Shown in pieces: positions 11,144 through 22,106 of a stretch of 64,000 nucleotides of DNA (its first letter is position 1; each line of letters begins with the position of its first letter). Made by a program: the position numbers and the translations under genes. This DNA is from Ianthella basta (taxonomy: Eukaryota; Porifera; Demospongiae; Verongiida; Ianthellidae): contig OZ025870.1 of the NCBI GenBank assembly GCA_964019415.1, forward strand, positions 11,187,455 through 11,251,454, given 5' to 3'. The notes under the pieces were generated by a model, which saw nothing but the letters and a program-made list of their open reading frames with translations, ran no database searches and was not told where the DNA came from.

Positions 11144-11255
11144 TACACATGTGTAAACACACAGACACACACACATACACACACACACACACACACACAT
11201 ACACACACACACACCGGCCACACACACATACACACACACACACCGGCCACACACA
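11074..11255. repeat. (CA)n microsatellite
   Basis: Long interrupted CA/TG dinucleotide tract with two GGCC interruptions. It creates long spurious Cys/Val or Thr/His frames on both strands. Confidence 0.95.
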
Positions 11256-12302
11256 CATCACACACCACACATGCACAGAGAAATCTCCAGCAAAGACAGA
11301 CACATGACTGCTTACAGCACATGCATTTACCGTGAATATTCACAGAAATATAATGTACCAAGGAATCCACAGTCGCCACACTCATTATCATACACAGTGC
11401 ACTAACAGGATCCTGAGACAGTTGCAGTTGGGCTAGCAGAGCATCTACGAAGTGCGTGGGTGGGTCACAAGGCAAAGCTGGTAGCTGCAGAGACAATAGG
11501 AGGAACACAGGATGTGAAAAGGGAGGGCCACTCGTGTAGCAACTTGCAACATACACTTGCAGCAAAGATATGCTCCACCTGCCTGTCCTCCAAATGTGCA
11601 CATGGACTGAATTAAACAACTCATTAAAGAATGATTCATTGTACGATGATCTATGACAAATAGCATGTGTGTGTGTGACGTCACCAAAATGGCGGCGGTT
11701 AGCTACGTGTTCGCGCGGAAGGCAACTCGAAACCATCAAGCCCGCGGCACAGGCTCCGCTTCCTTTTATCCATCCCTTCCACCACACCCCCTGGATTCGT
11801 CTGGAGCGACTTTTGACTGGAACTCATGTCGGCCATAGAGGCTACGCGTGGCGACCAGTCGAGCGGGTACCATATCTATAGCCTGACGGCTTTTCGGTGC
11901 CCGTTAGTCGCTGAATCCAGGGTCCGTAGCCACCACCGTTTCGTGAGGAGTAGTCCAGATTCTGGTGGTGGTTTCTCTGACTCGCCTTTGGACTCGCAAT
12001 CCATGGGGAGTGCCATCTTCTATGCGCTAGATAGTGGCAGGGGGTTGTCACCCAGGACGTTCCCCCTGCTGCTGGCCCAGGCTTGCCCAGGGTCCTGCCA
12101 TCACAGCACTTCGTGCTGTGGGCAGATTTCAAGGTTCAAGGTTCAAGCATGCGATGTGTGCATGTCATGTGTGTTAGTAATATGGAACTCAAGATTAGCA
12201 ATTAAGTGCAAAAAGCAGTGTATAGTGATGATGTAGATAACCACACACAATAGCACATAACCCAGAGTAGCTAGTGGTCTGTGGTGGCAAAAGCTACGTA
12301 CG
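11256..12302. other. No gene seen
   Basis: Mixed sequence. A G/C-rich stretch 11690-12130 gives overlapping open frames on both strands but has no domain, splice pattern or clear start. It ends in a short tandem of TTCAAGG (12130-12149), which could be the tail of a retroposed repeat. Confidence 0.35.
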
Positions 12303-12773
12303 TTTGCTACAGCGCAGTACGCATGGGCCAGGTTCTGAAGAGCATTTAGAAGGGCAACCGTGCGAGCTAAGCTTTTCAACGCTAGAAATGGTTAAAGAAT
12401 GTTAGCGTCAACATATCACGGCGCTCACCAGTTTCTACGTTACTCCTGTCATGTGTTCCAGGCGGCGGAGTGAAGTCCTCCGAGGCGGGCGCGGGCGAAG
12501 TCGATGACCTGTTGGGCGCTGTCTAAAAGCTGTCTCTTTGTCCGTCGACCAGAAGTGCTGTAGGAGTCTGTTCCAGGATCAGAGGCGGAAGAGAACGTCC
12601 AAAGTTCGCTAAGACGTCGTTTCGAAGCCGGTTTTCAAAGTCCCTTGGCCTCGCACACAGTCTACTTCCGGCCGAATAAAATGGCCGACAATATAAATTC
12701 CCTATACCCAATACTTCGCCCAATACATTCAATATCAATGTAAGCATTGATGCACAACCGTAGGTTTGCGTAT

Positions 12774-12804
<31 letters not shown>

Positions 12805-12868
12805 AACATGAAGCCATATGAAAACGTCAATTTGAAAACAATATAGGGGCTGCCTGCGGCAGCCCCTA
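12303..12868 (-). repeat. Dispersed repeat with hairpin end, copy 1
   Basis: About 570 bp, matching 56617-57199 in inverted orientation at an estimated 90 percent or so by eye. One end is a near-perfect palindrome, TAGGGGCTGCC paired with GGCAGCCCCTA around a 3-base loop (12844-12868). Near that end lies a (TA)n tract (about 12775-12800) followed by sequence reading AACATGAAGCCATATGAAAA. The open frame across the body has no recognised domain. Confidence 0.75.
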
Positions 12869-13485
12869 AAAAGAAAGTAAATTCTATTCTGTTTGCATTT
12901 TACCAAGGCAGCAACAACCTCTTTAGCTAAAAGTGGTAAGTCTCCTGTTCATTGACTTTCATATACATTAACGGCGGCAGGTTTACAATTTTTGTTTGAT
13001 GGAAGAAACCAAGTGTGTGCCACCCACATTCAAGATCAGTATTAAGTCACTCTGAGGCTCATCTGGGTAAGCTAATGTATCAAAGAGGCCCACATTGTAA
13101 AGTCCAGCTTTGTTTTGAAGTCAAAGCATTTTTGGGGCGCTTTTCACTTTTACATATTCGTATGGCTTCATGTTCGTAAATATGTATATATATATATATA
13201 TATATATATTTCTGCCATTGCAAATGGCGCCGCTCATGTCGTTCGTTGCAAAGCTTTAAATCGTCTCTAATGGCGGTTTGCTGTCTTTGAATCGAACGAA
13301 ATGTGGTCGTGAACATGTGTAAATAGAGTGATAGTAATAAAAAGCCTAAGGAACGTCTCTTCTGTGAGATACAGCTCCAATTATCACTGACGGACATTGT
13401 AAAATGGCCGCGCGCTCGACGCTCTTCGTTTGCAGGGCTTAAAATCATCTTTCTTCATATTTCGCCGTGTATCCAAAGAATGCAA
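12869..13485. other. No gene seen; (TA)n tract
   Basis: Contains a (TA)n microsatellite near 13186-13209 next to a second ATGGCTTCATGTT motif like that in the hairpin-ended repeat. No exon is supported. Confidence 0.35.
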
Positions 13486-14086
13486 CCCCCCTTTTCACAT
13501 GGACACAACAAACCGGTTTAACGCGTTCACATGCGCAACTTATCCGGATCTGAACCTGGATTTAATGGCTTTTACCCGGTTTTAGAATCGGTTCGAAAAC
13601 CTCGTAAGCAACTGTATCTTGAACTGGTTCTGGGCGCACAACCGTATTTGAGGTCATGTGGGAAAATATGGCAGATACAGAGGGCAGCTTCGATACGCTG
13701 CCTGATGGAGACGAGGATACCGAGATACGTTGAGCCAAGACTAGTAGCAGCTGATAATTGCTGAGCGAAACGATAGAATACAGAGAACATAACAAAGATG
13801 GCGAAGCAAGGATGCCATCTATTGTTTCAATGCCGCACGAAGATCAGAGCCAGTGGTCACCTCGCGCATTACTGTAGCCTCTATAGGAGTCGTTCTGCCG
13901 TGTTCTGAGCTGCTAGAGCTCTAAGAACGCGATCATCCACATTGTCATCGCCATTTTATTGTACGTCATTGATTGACTTGCGTCTCGATGCAAAAATGCT
14001 CATGTGAACGTAACCGGGTCGAGAGCGCGCAAACCGGTTTCCTATCCGCATATGAAACCGGTTCTGAGTGTGCATGTGAAAAGGGA
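13486..14086. mobile_element. Non-autonomous TIR element rich in AACCGGTT
   Basis: The left end reads CCCCCCTTTTCACATG and the right end CATGTGAAAAGGG, imperfect inverted repeats with internal AAACCGGTTT palindromes at both ends (about 13513 and 14033). About 600 bp with no transposase. A PIF/Harbinger-like affinity is a guess from the G/C-run plus CACATG terminus. No clear target duplication was found. Confidence 0.45.
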
Positions 14087-14528
14087 GAAAGTGTTTTTAG
14101 AGCATATTTAAGTAATAGTACTGTAGTGGGAAGCTTACCTAACTGTTCTCCTGCGAGCTACAACCCCAAATACAACGGAAGTCTAATGACCCGTTGACCA
14201 ATAATGGCAGACCCAAGTGAATCATGGCATTTATAGCTAGCCATGATTCGCTCAAAGGGTCATCATAGGGTAGCTTTTCAGCCAGCACACTCCTCCTGGC
14301 CCAAAGTAGCAATTACCTTCTCATTCAGAATGTCATATAGATGAAACAGCAGTTAGCAAACATTTGACAATTCGGTAGGGGTGCTGTCACTGGATGACTG
14401 GCGGATCTGGAGACTTCAAACTCTTGCAAACTCAGCAATCTAGTGTATCTTGATATATTTTTCAGGCCAACAACAATGCTGTACCCCCAACTATCTGATT
14501 TACTGAACGTACATGGGGAAATTGCTAG
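14087..14528. other. Spacer with a small hairpin
   Basis: Holds a hairpin with arms GAATCATGGC and GCCATGATTC (about 14219-14249). No gene seen. Confidence 0.35.
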
Positions 14529-14587
14529 CAAGTAGTTCGAGTTCAGGGGCGCCCGGCCCCCCACAAGTTTTTTACTCGAAATACTTG
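14529..14587 (+). repeat. Short palindromic repeat, copy P2 (divergent core)
   Basis: The arms CAAGTAGTTCGAG and CTCGAAATACTTG flank a G/C core GGGGCGCCCGGCCCC that differs from the other copies. The right arm is followed by TTTTGTCCAG, a splice-acceptor-like sequence. Confidence 0.7.
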
Positions 14588-14849
14588 TTTTGTCCAGCGT
14601 TGATTAATCGTTCATTTAACTACTTAATGAGTGGAGTTGTACCAGGGAAAAGACCCAGAGGGAGGCCAAGAAAGCGATGGAGCGATGCTTACTGATTGAT
14701 GCCATGATGCAGACATTCCAGTATTAGTAATCTTTAGAATACTCTATAGTATCTAACCTATGACAATATAATTATACTAAAAGTTGAATTTTCATTTGTA
14801 TGTATGAACGACCCCCATGTGTTTCGGGGATTGTGTTCTAATGATGATG
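14588..14849 (+). pseudogene. LINE 3' end fragment
   Basis: A short frame ends GVVPGKRPRGRPRKRWSDAY and a stop at 14693-14695. The basic GRPRKRW C-terminus is common at the end of non-LTR retrotransposon reverse transcriptases. About 150 bp of untranslated sequence follows, ending in ATGATGATGA, as in tails of RTE/CR1-like LINEs. The rest of the reverse transcriptase is absent, which fits 5' truncation. The palindrome P2 lies directly upstream. Confidence 0.55.
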
Positions 14850-15676
14850 AGGTAGTAGGTACAGCTAAAAGCTTCCTTTAGGGTACATTACTTTTGCCTA
14901 TGCAACTCTCAAACCATAAATCCACCAATGATGATTGTTACAAATGTGATAAACATTGATTGGTGATTCCCTTATTGAGATAATCTAAGTGAAAGTGAAA
15001 AATTATCACCTTGATTGAAGTCAAGCAACTCCAGGGAAATTCGATCTTCTACCTCCAAAGGCTGAGATGGACCAAACCTGGGATATACAATCTATAGACA
15101 TGTGTGCACAAACTTATGGCAGCGATTTACTAGATTCCATCTCGTTGTGGAGTTATTCTCTATCCCTTTTTAACTTATGAAATTTGCAATAACTCGATCA
15201 CAGAAACGATTTTCCGTTATCACTGCCATAGGAATCTGCCAGAGTAAGTGCCATTGAAACATTTCGTACTCGCTACCTAACCCAACGCTAGGAACAACCG
15301 ATATAACGCAGAATCCAGTAACTTTCAAGCTTTGCAAGTGGAACGATCGCCCACAAGAGGCCGAAGTCTGCTATACTTCCCTCTCTGTTGATTTGGAAGG
15401 CCAAATAGTTGTGGTTTCACACCTCATTTCACACCTGTCACCTTCCGTACTGTAGGTATAAACATCCCTGCTACCAACAGTCAGCAATTACAATTCAGAC
15501 CATTAACACTTAAGGTTTGCCACAAATCGCCGAATTTTCATTCTTTCATAACTTGTGACAGCGTGAAAGTACAGACTGGGAACTTTCAGTTAAGACTTCT
15601 GATGATGAAGGTAACTCAACCACTAAAAATGAAGGCCAACTGAGTTGGTCACTTTAGCCGTACCTACTACCTTAAG
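14850..15676 (+). mobile_element. TIR element E1 (family shared with E2)
   Basis: The left end AGGTAGTAGGTACAGC and right end GTACCTACTACCTTAAG are inverted. Just inside the left end, GCTAAAAGCTTCCTTTAGGG continues for about 60 bp and matches the inverted element E2 (22107-23513). A second shared block reads ATAGTTGTGGTTTCACACC (15404-15422). There is no coding sequence. E1 lacks the roughly 550-bp block that holds the MBD-like exon in E2. Confidence 0.65.
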
Positions 15677-16100
15677 ACTTTGACTTAATAATTTTGATAT
15701 CTTTACTCAGTATATTACTGTCCATTAACTGTGAATTCAGCTGATGCCAGTTCGTTCCCAGATGTACCAGACTGTTCCTGAAATTGCGTGTCCAATTTAA
15801 TGACAGCTGCAGGTGAACAAGATTCTCTTCTCTTTTCTTCCAATCTTCATTCCATTAGATTATCTGCTATTCCTGCTTGTGCACAAAGCTTCTTGGCACG
15901 CAGTCTATCAGCACATACCCTTTTGGCAAAAGGGAGATCGTCGGCATTCTGATTCTTCTCTTGATTCCCCTTCTCTAAATATTGCTTCTTTTTCTTGCTT
16001 CATGAGGGACAGAGAGTACCCCATTGTGATTTGGCCTTCACATGTGGTTTAATTTTCAAGGTAAAGTTTCAACCTAGCTTGATGTTGAAACTACATAGCC
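15677..16100. other. No gene seen
   Basis: A/T-rich sequence between E1 and the hAT remnant. It may include the decayed right end of the hAT element, but no terminal repeat was identified. Confidence 0.3.
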
Positions 16101-18528
16101 TCTTGAGATACTGCCAAGCTTGACGTTGAATCATTTTCCTTGATGACAGGACTCATCTCTGTGGATACCATAGGGTGTAGTGGTGATTTTGACTGCTGAA
16201 TTAGAAACCATCTGCTCTGAATCTTCGCCAGAAGGTGCCAGACAGTCATCCCCTCGGAAACAATCTTTGGATCATCTTGTTGACTGTGAGATGGCCTCCT
16301 GTTACAACCTCTGCTTCTTAACAGAACCTGCAGCAACCTGTGTGTGATCTGCCTGGGTAAGATTCTCCTCATTAGATTCATCAGTGTCTAGGGGTGAAGG
16401 ATCTTCTTCAATGACAGCCATCTGCTTAGCATCATCAGCTTGTTGAGGTTGAGGTGGCTGAAGATAGGACATCTTCTTTATTGAAGGCATTGATTTTGCC
16501 AGATTCTTGATCTCCAAATTCAGCATCACTTATGACAAAGGGAATATTCTTTTCCCATTAATTAACTAAAGTCTCAATTTGTGCATACTTCTCTCTGAAT
16601 TTTGCCTTTTCACGAAGAGATGCAATGGTAGCCAGTTTCTGGCACAGAGTTTCCTTTTACTAGAAATTTTAATTTCGAACCAATGTTCCAGAACTATTGC
16701 TGACAAAGTTTCATTAGAAGAAAGCTGTTTCAAGAGGTAAGTTGCATTTTTGTTACAGCTCTCCAATAATTTCATCTCCACATGTGTCTATTTCTTGTGA
16801 AGATAGCAGTAGCTGTGGATCAAACAATTGAAAAGCCCTAATTAGAGATAAATCTGGAAACCTTCTTTCCAGATGCTCTACTAAAACATCACATAGCTTT
16901 ATTTGAATTTCATCTTTAGACTTTCTCTTGTTCAGTTCAGTAATACCGGAGATAGGAATGTGCTGTTCTTCTTGAAGACATACTAATAGCATCAATAGTC
17001 TCCATTACAGGCCCCAGTTTTCAAATTCTGCATGAATCAACCAAAGGCTTGACTTTGGAGAAGCCAACTTCTGCCATCTGGAAAACCAATGAAAGCTTGC
17101 TAACACATTAGACAAGACATCACTCATAAACATCACTGTGGCTACAAATGTATAAGTTCTGCACAGTGTTACAAGACCAAGAGCAGTTACATCTGCTTGT
17201 GCACAAGCTTCCCTATCCAGACTGACAAGAGAACTGAGTGATCTTCGAACAGCATCAATGGCTTGTGCCTTGCTCAACCAACGAGTAGCGCTAGGCAACT
17301 TGAACTTCAGAGTGGGATCATCCGATATAGACTGGATTTCTTCTAATCCTTGCTGATGAACTGCACCGTTGTGGTAAAACTTGAAAATGCTAATCAAAAT
17401 ATGCAAACATTTTTAGGTAAGGTACAGTATCAGCTGTTTGTGACACACCTAGAGCAAGGCTGTGATTAATGCAGTGGACAGAGATCATTTCAGGATTTAG
17501 TTGTTTAAGACAAGCTGCAACTCTGCTGACAGGGCCAGTCATGACAGCTGCACCATCACTGCCAAAACTAGTTATATTAGATAATTTATGTTTGCCTGCT
17601 CCAGATAAGAAAGAATACCTTTATTTCAGCTTTGCCATCACTGGTGTTAATAATCTTGAGGAAGCATACATGCGCTTCACTACCACATAAAATGCATGCC
17701 TACAGTATTAATTCTTTCATAATAGAGATAGCAGTAGATTCATCTGCTGTAAGTCCTTTGGCAGGGCTGGATTGGACGTTCGCAATCACCTACTTGAGAC
17801 ATAACATCGAGCCACTCACTGGTGTTTCTGCATGGGGGAATTGTAATTAGCATTCCGGGAAACGTTTAGTTCTTTTAGGTATGTACATCCCATAACTATA
17901 CATAATTGCTTCAAGGATTCAAGTTTTGTAAAATGTGCCACTTCATTCTTGGCTAGCCAATATAGAATTTTGAGGGTCCCTTCAGCTGCTTTCCTTTTCA
18001 TAGACCAGGTTTCCTCAAAAGCCTGCTCAATACCTCCGTGAGCAGATACTACTGCAACCAAGGCCTCGTGCTCCTGCGCTCCCTTGTGCATGTCAGAATT
18101 AGAATACTTTTACACCTTGTCCTTTCGAAACTGAGTGCAAGGCTCGCTGACCCAAATTCCCAATTTATTACGTGATCTTGCATTATACTTCATGCACACA
18201 CTACAAAACATGCCTTTACCATCTCTGAACAGCAGCCAAGGCCTTTCCTTTTCCCACTCAGGGTTATAGCCCACCTTACGAGACTTTGAGCCTCAGAAGG
18301 AGCGGACTGCAAACCCTCGGTCTCCCCAAACAGAGTTAAATCACTGATACTGGTTACAGTTGTCTCGTTATCTGATCCACCTGACAACGATCTACAGTCC
18401 TCTTTGTCATTGGCAGCCACTGTTCATCGAGGCTGTTCAGCATCCCCTTCTTCAGAGAGACTCAGAGATACACTCCTAGCACGCTTTTGTGGGAGGAAAT
18501 AGTTTGAAATCTTTGCTTTTTCCGCCAT
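16100..18528 (-). pseudogene. Decayed hAT transposase, ZNF862-like lineage
   Basis: Minus-strand pieces in several frames run from ATG 18528 (AEKAKISNYFLPQKRARS) through a TTF-type zinc finger (GMFCSVCMKYNARSRNKLG, about 18150-18240). They continue through IEQAFEETWSMKRKAAEGTL, then FGSDGAAVMTGPVSRVAACL (second catalytic Asp region, about 17500-17565) and CINHSLAL, and on to KLPSATRWLSKAQAIDAVRR (about 17250). This order matches ZNF862/ZMYM6-like hAT proteins. Several stops and frame changes break it, for example TGA shortly after residue 34 and a frame change near 18265. The C-terminal dimerisation region is not clearly preserved. Old and inactive. Confidence 0.75.
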
Positions 18529-19149
18529 CAATCTGAAATCTTTGCTCATGCCGTCATCTTGTCACCATGTGGGTATTACATCATGCCCCTTTTTAGCTCA
18601 AAATTGCTACCTCAGTCATCCTCTTAACTGAATGAGAATTACTTGTTTTCAGCAGAGTTTTCAAGTTTACAGGTAAGTACACTTTGGCACATTACAGGCC
18701 TTTGGCGACCTCCTCTGCTCCGGCGCTCAGCGCAGGTGCTTCCGATGCCAGTGCTTCTGATGCAAAGCACTTCCAAAACTGGCTACTGAGTGATAGTTAT
18801 AGATGCTGCAGTTACAGTTAGCTATAGAGTTGCATGCAGCCAACTCCTCTTCCACCACAAATCACCTTCTGCAAGGTCAAGTGAATGTCTTGACTTCTTG
18901 GTTAGTCCGATTTTGCCCTTAATGTTCGGCAGATGTGCACTGCAACAGTAACAAAATGCGTTGTGGGAAGAAACGTATTACAATGACGTCGTGGGATGAT
19001 TGTGCAAGCCTAAAACCCGCATAACTCAAGCCCATCTTTTTGCCATTGAGCCGCTTTCACTTGCGTAAGACAGCGCTTCTGCTATATAGCTTATGTCACC
19101 CACAGCCTTCTACTTTGTGCTAAAACGATAGCAAAGAAGCTGTCTCACC
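18529..19149. other. No gene seen
   Basis: Mixed non-repetitive sequence upstream of the hAT remnant, with no supported feature. Confidence 0.3.
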
Positions 19150-21560
19150 ATCTCCCCAGGAGTTTTGTAACAAAGGAATTTGCTGTGATTTCTGTAATCT
19201 ACTTCGCTTTCCTTCGTAAAACAAAAATGCCGTCCCATAGTAACGTATGGCGAGTTGGCACAAAACCTTCATTTCACAAGCTTTTGCAGGAATACCCAGC
19301 CGAGGACACCCTCCAGATAGCGCTTCAACATTCTATCAGCTGTATATTAGGTACAAACAGCCTTGATTTCCATTGCTCCTTGAAGGGAGCTTTCAGTTGG
19401 AGTATAGGCAATTGCAGTGAATTCTTCTCGAAAGACAGAATGTGAGTACTCCGTAGCTGTTGCCCATGTGATTCTAGAACAACTCGAACATCTCTGTGAG
19501 ATTTGAGGATGTGCTCATTAGATCTGAGCTTCTGATTGTGAGATTCATAGGTGGTGTTACCCACACAGGGTAGTTATAACTGGAAACCTGAAATATGGCC
19601 GCTATTTTGCACCTTTTTAAAACTTTATATTCTCATTCTGTGTATGTTTGTACAAAGTTTGACTAATCAAATAGTAAAATACGTTCATTGCTTTATCAGA
19701 AAAAGCAAACAACAGATCGACAATCGGTTCGAGGAAGAAATGTAACACCTTTGAAGATGGCATACTTGGCGACTTTCAACTAAAAAGTGGCATTATATCG
19801 AGATGCCTTACAGACAAATCAGTGATTACGCAAGTTGCAGAACAAGGTAAACTAACATAATTTTCTTTGGGGTTTGAAGAAATACTATCCGTTACGAAGA
19901 AAATGATGAAAAACACATTTTTGTCTCCAATTACAGTGCATTTTCACACTTCAAACGTTATATTCTTCGCAATGGATTGCAATTCTTTAAACCCCTTAGA
20001 AAAATATGTAAGTATAAAGTCAACTAAGTGTATTTATGCAGAACTAACCTGCGATCAATGCGCTCTTATAATGCCACTTTTTTTTATACAAATCTTCAAG
20101 TAGCCAACACAGCCTTTTTCCAGACATGTCACTTCCGATTGCGGAATAATGTCCTTTCTAAAATGGCCGCCGTTAGCGATCTATGCGTGAAAGGAAGTTA
20201 AAAGCTTCTTACCGTACGATCACGTCATTTATTGTGACCTACGTGGCTCAGATATCAATTCTGCTAAGCATGTGATAGGGTGGATCAAGGTGAAAGGTGA
20301 GTTTAGTAACTTTAACGCCACTTTCCTGATGCCGATGCTTGTTTGATGTCAGTTTCGAGTGATACTGCTGGTCTACACAAATATTAAAGATGCAATCTTC
20401 GAACAAATGCGTAATTCACGTATTGTGGTGCGGATTTGTGATTCATTCTGGATGAAAAGACATTGTTAAGGGAAATACTGACTCAATTTGTAAGCTTATG
20501 CACTGTGCTGGGTAGTGACGTCATATGATGTCATTGCAAAAAGGTGTTAAATGGTAGTAATCTACACCGTACAGCCAAAGTGGAGGTTTCCAGTTATAAC
20601 TACCCTGTGCAGGTGTGTGTATTGTGATCACTCTTAAATGTGACCCACATTTCTTGACATCCATCCCATTGTGATTCAAAGTAGGTTTGGACATGCTTGT
20701 TGCCTTGACTGTATGCTTTTTCTCTTTTGTGTCTTCATTTTCCTCCTTTGAGTATACCAGCTGATGTAAGAGACTTCTCTCATTATCCTTTCACACTTTT
20801 CAACATCACTGTCAACTATTTCTATAGGTATTGTGCTCCATAACATTCTTTACCTTTCTCCAAAAGTGAATTATTTGTTCCCTCTAAGATGACCGATGAT
20901 TTGCAGTAGACTTCTTCATTTCATTCGATATGCACACTGATTTGCACTTCAATCTTTAGCGCAACATGGCGATTACATTGGCTATTTAGCATGTACAACA
21001 ACCATTTAATGTTTTACTGATTGGATTAATGCTTCCGTATTTGTTAACTTGTTCATGTATTTGCACATACTCACGGGCCATATGCAGTGGACATGGTAAG
21101 GTATCTGTGATCACTACTGTATAGCAGACCATGTGGAGTTCTCATCCTTGAATGACTGAACAATTTTTTGACGATGTTCTGTGTTTACTTCAGCTGTTAC
21201 AGCATAATACACCACTTGACCATGACCAAAGCCGTCCTCAATCATTAGGCAATGTAGTGGCATGCCAACACCATTAACATTGTAGGTTGCAGTAAAAAAT
21301 CTCAGGCAACTTGTGGAACAGATTTTGCATAAGCCAAGAGCATTAATATAGCACTCCTAAAGTATCCTCCTCCTTCACAATAGCACCACTACTATCTAAT
21401 GGATCATCTTTTGAGAGATTTCTCAAGTTTAACTAGAAGAAGTTGAGCATCATGAAGTCTGCCACGTGCCTCAGCTATCATTCACAACTTGAGATTGTGG
21501 ACGCTGTTCAAGGTAACAGATTTCCCACACTTGCTCTCAATCATCACCTTCGCATGCTTT
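19150..21560 (-). pseudogene. Decayed MULE/ZSWIM-like transposase
   Basis: Minus-strand fragments include TYNVNGVGMPLHCLMIEDGF (about 21230-21290, the RNase H-like core), then HVQTYFESQWDGCQEMWVTF (about 20645-20695). Across the insertion at 19564-20609 they continue with GNTTYESHNQKLRSNEHIL. This is the order seen in Mutator-like transposases and ZSWIM1/3-type domesticated relatives. Frame changes (for example near 20760) and stops break the reading. The SWIM zinc finger region, expected near 19200-19400, is not clearly readable. Confidence 0.65.
19564..20609. mobile_element. TIR element with CA target duplication
   Basis: Perfect 25-bp TIRs begin CACAGGGTAGTTATAACTGG. The element interrupts the MULE-like coding sequence. 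Removing it together with one copy of CA (19562-19563 and 20610-20611) restores the local reading NTHLGNTT, which supports a 2-bp CA duplication. It is 1046 bp with no clear transposase. A related but end-truncated copy starts at 25200. The superfamily is unassigned. Confidence 0.75.
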
Positions 21561-22106
21561 CTTTTTGGCTTGAGGCTGAGTAGCTATTTCATTCACCTCT
21601 TCCTTTGCACTTTGCTGAGTGAGCTGCAATATTCGGGCCAATATGATGATTGTGATCCAGATTTCTTCCTCTGACAACAAGCATATTTGTCAGCCGGTGC
21701 ATAATAGTAAAGTATAAGAAAGTGGGCCATCCATACATACAATACATTTCATGGATGTATGGTGTAGCTACAATGACTTGTTGCCCAATGCATTGTGACA
21801 AGGCAATAGCTACGTATGGAATAATGGGAAATTTATCTTGAGTGAAATTCCATGTGGTTTGCTGTGGTATGAGTGTGCCTATAAGCCTTCTTCAGTTGCA
21901 ATACAAAACAAAAGGTAATGATCAGTTTTGCATTGTAAATGAAGAAGGCCATGTTGCGATAACATGCTTTGTTTTTGTACAACTGAAAAAGGCCCTATAG
22001 GGGCCGAAATGTTTTGTCAAGATCAAAACACTGTACCACATGCGTCATATATGCTCAATACTTCATTCCCTTACAATAAATGAAGTTAGCAAACGTACCT
22101 CACACG
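21561..22106. other. Spacer with an inverted repeat and a GGCCGAAA motif
   Basis: Inverted arms GCCTTCTTCAGTTGCAATAC (about 21884-21905) and TGTACAACTGAAAAAGGC (about 21975-21992) are followed by CTATAGGGGCCGAAATGTTT. That signature resembles untranslated regions of Penelope-like elements. No coding region was found. Confidence 0.35.

Noticed and set aside
11046-11787. Long open frames through the CA/TG tract on both strands
   Set aside because: They consist of dinucleotide-encoded Cys-Val or Thr-His runs, with no domain or splice support.
11826-12236. Plus-strand 136-codon frame
   Set aside because: No domain, overlapping frames on both strands, G/C-rich composition can explain it.
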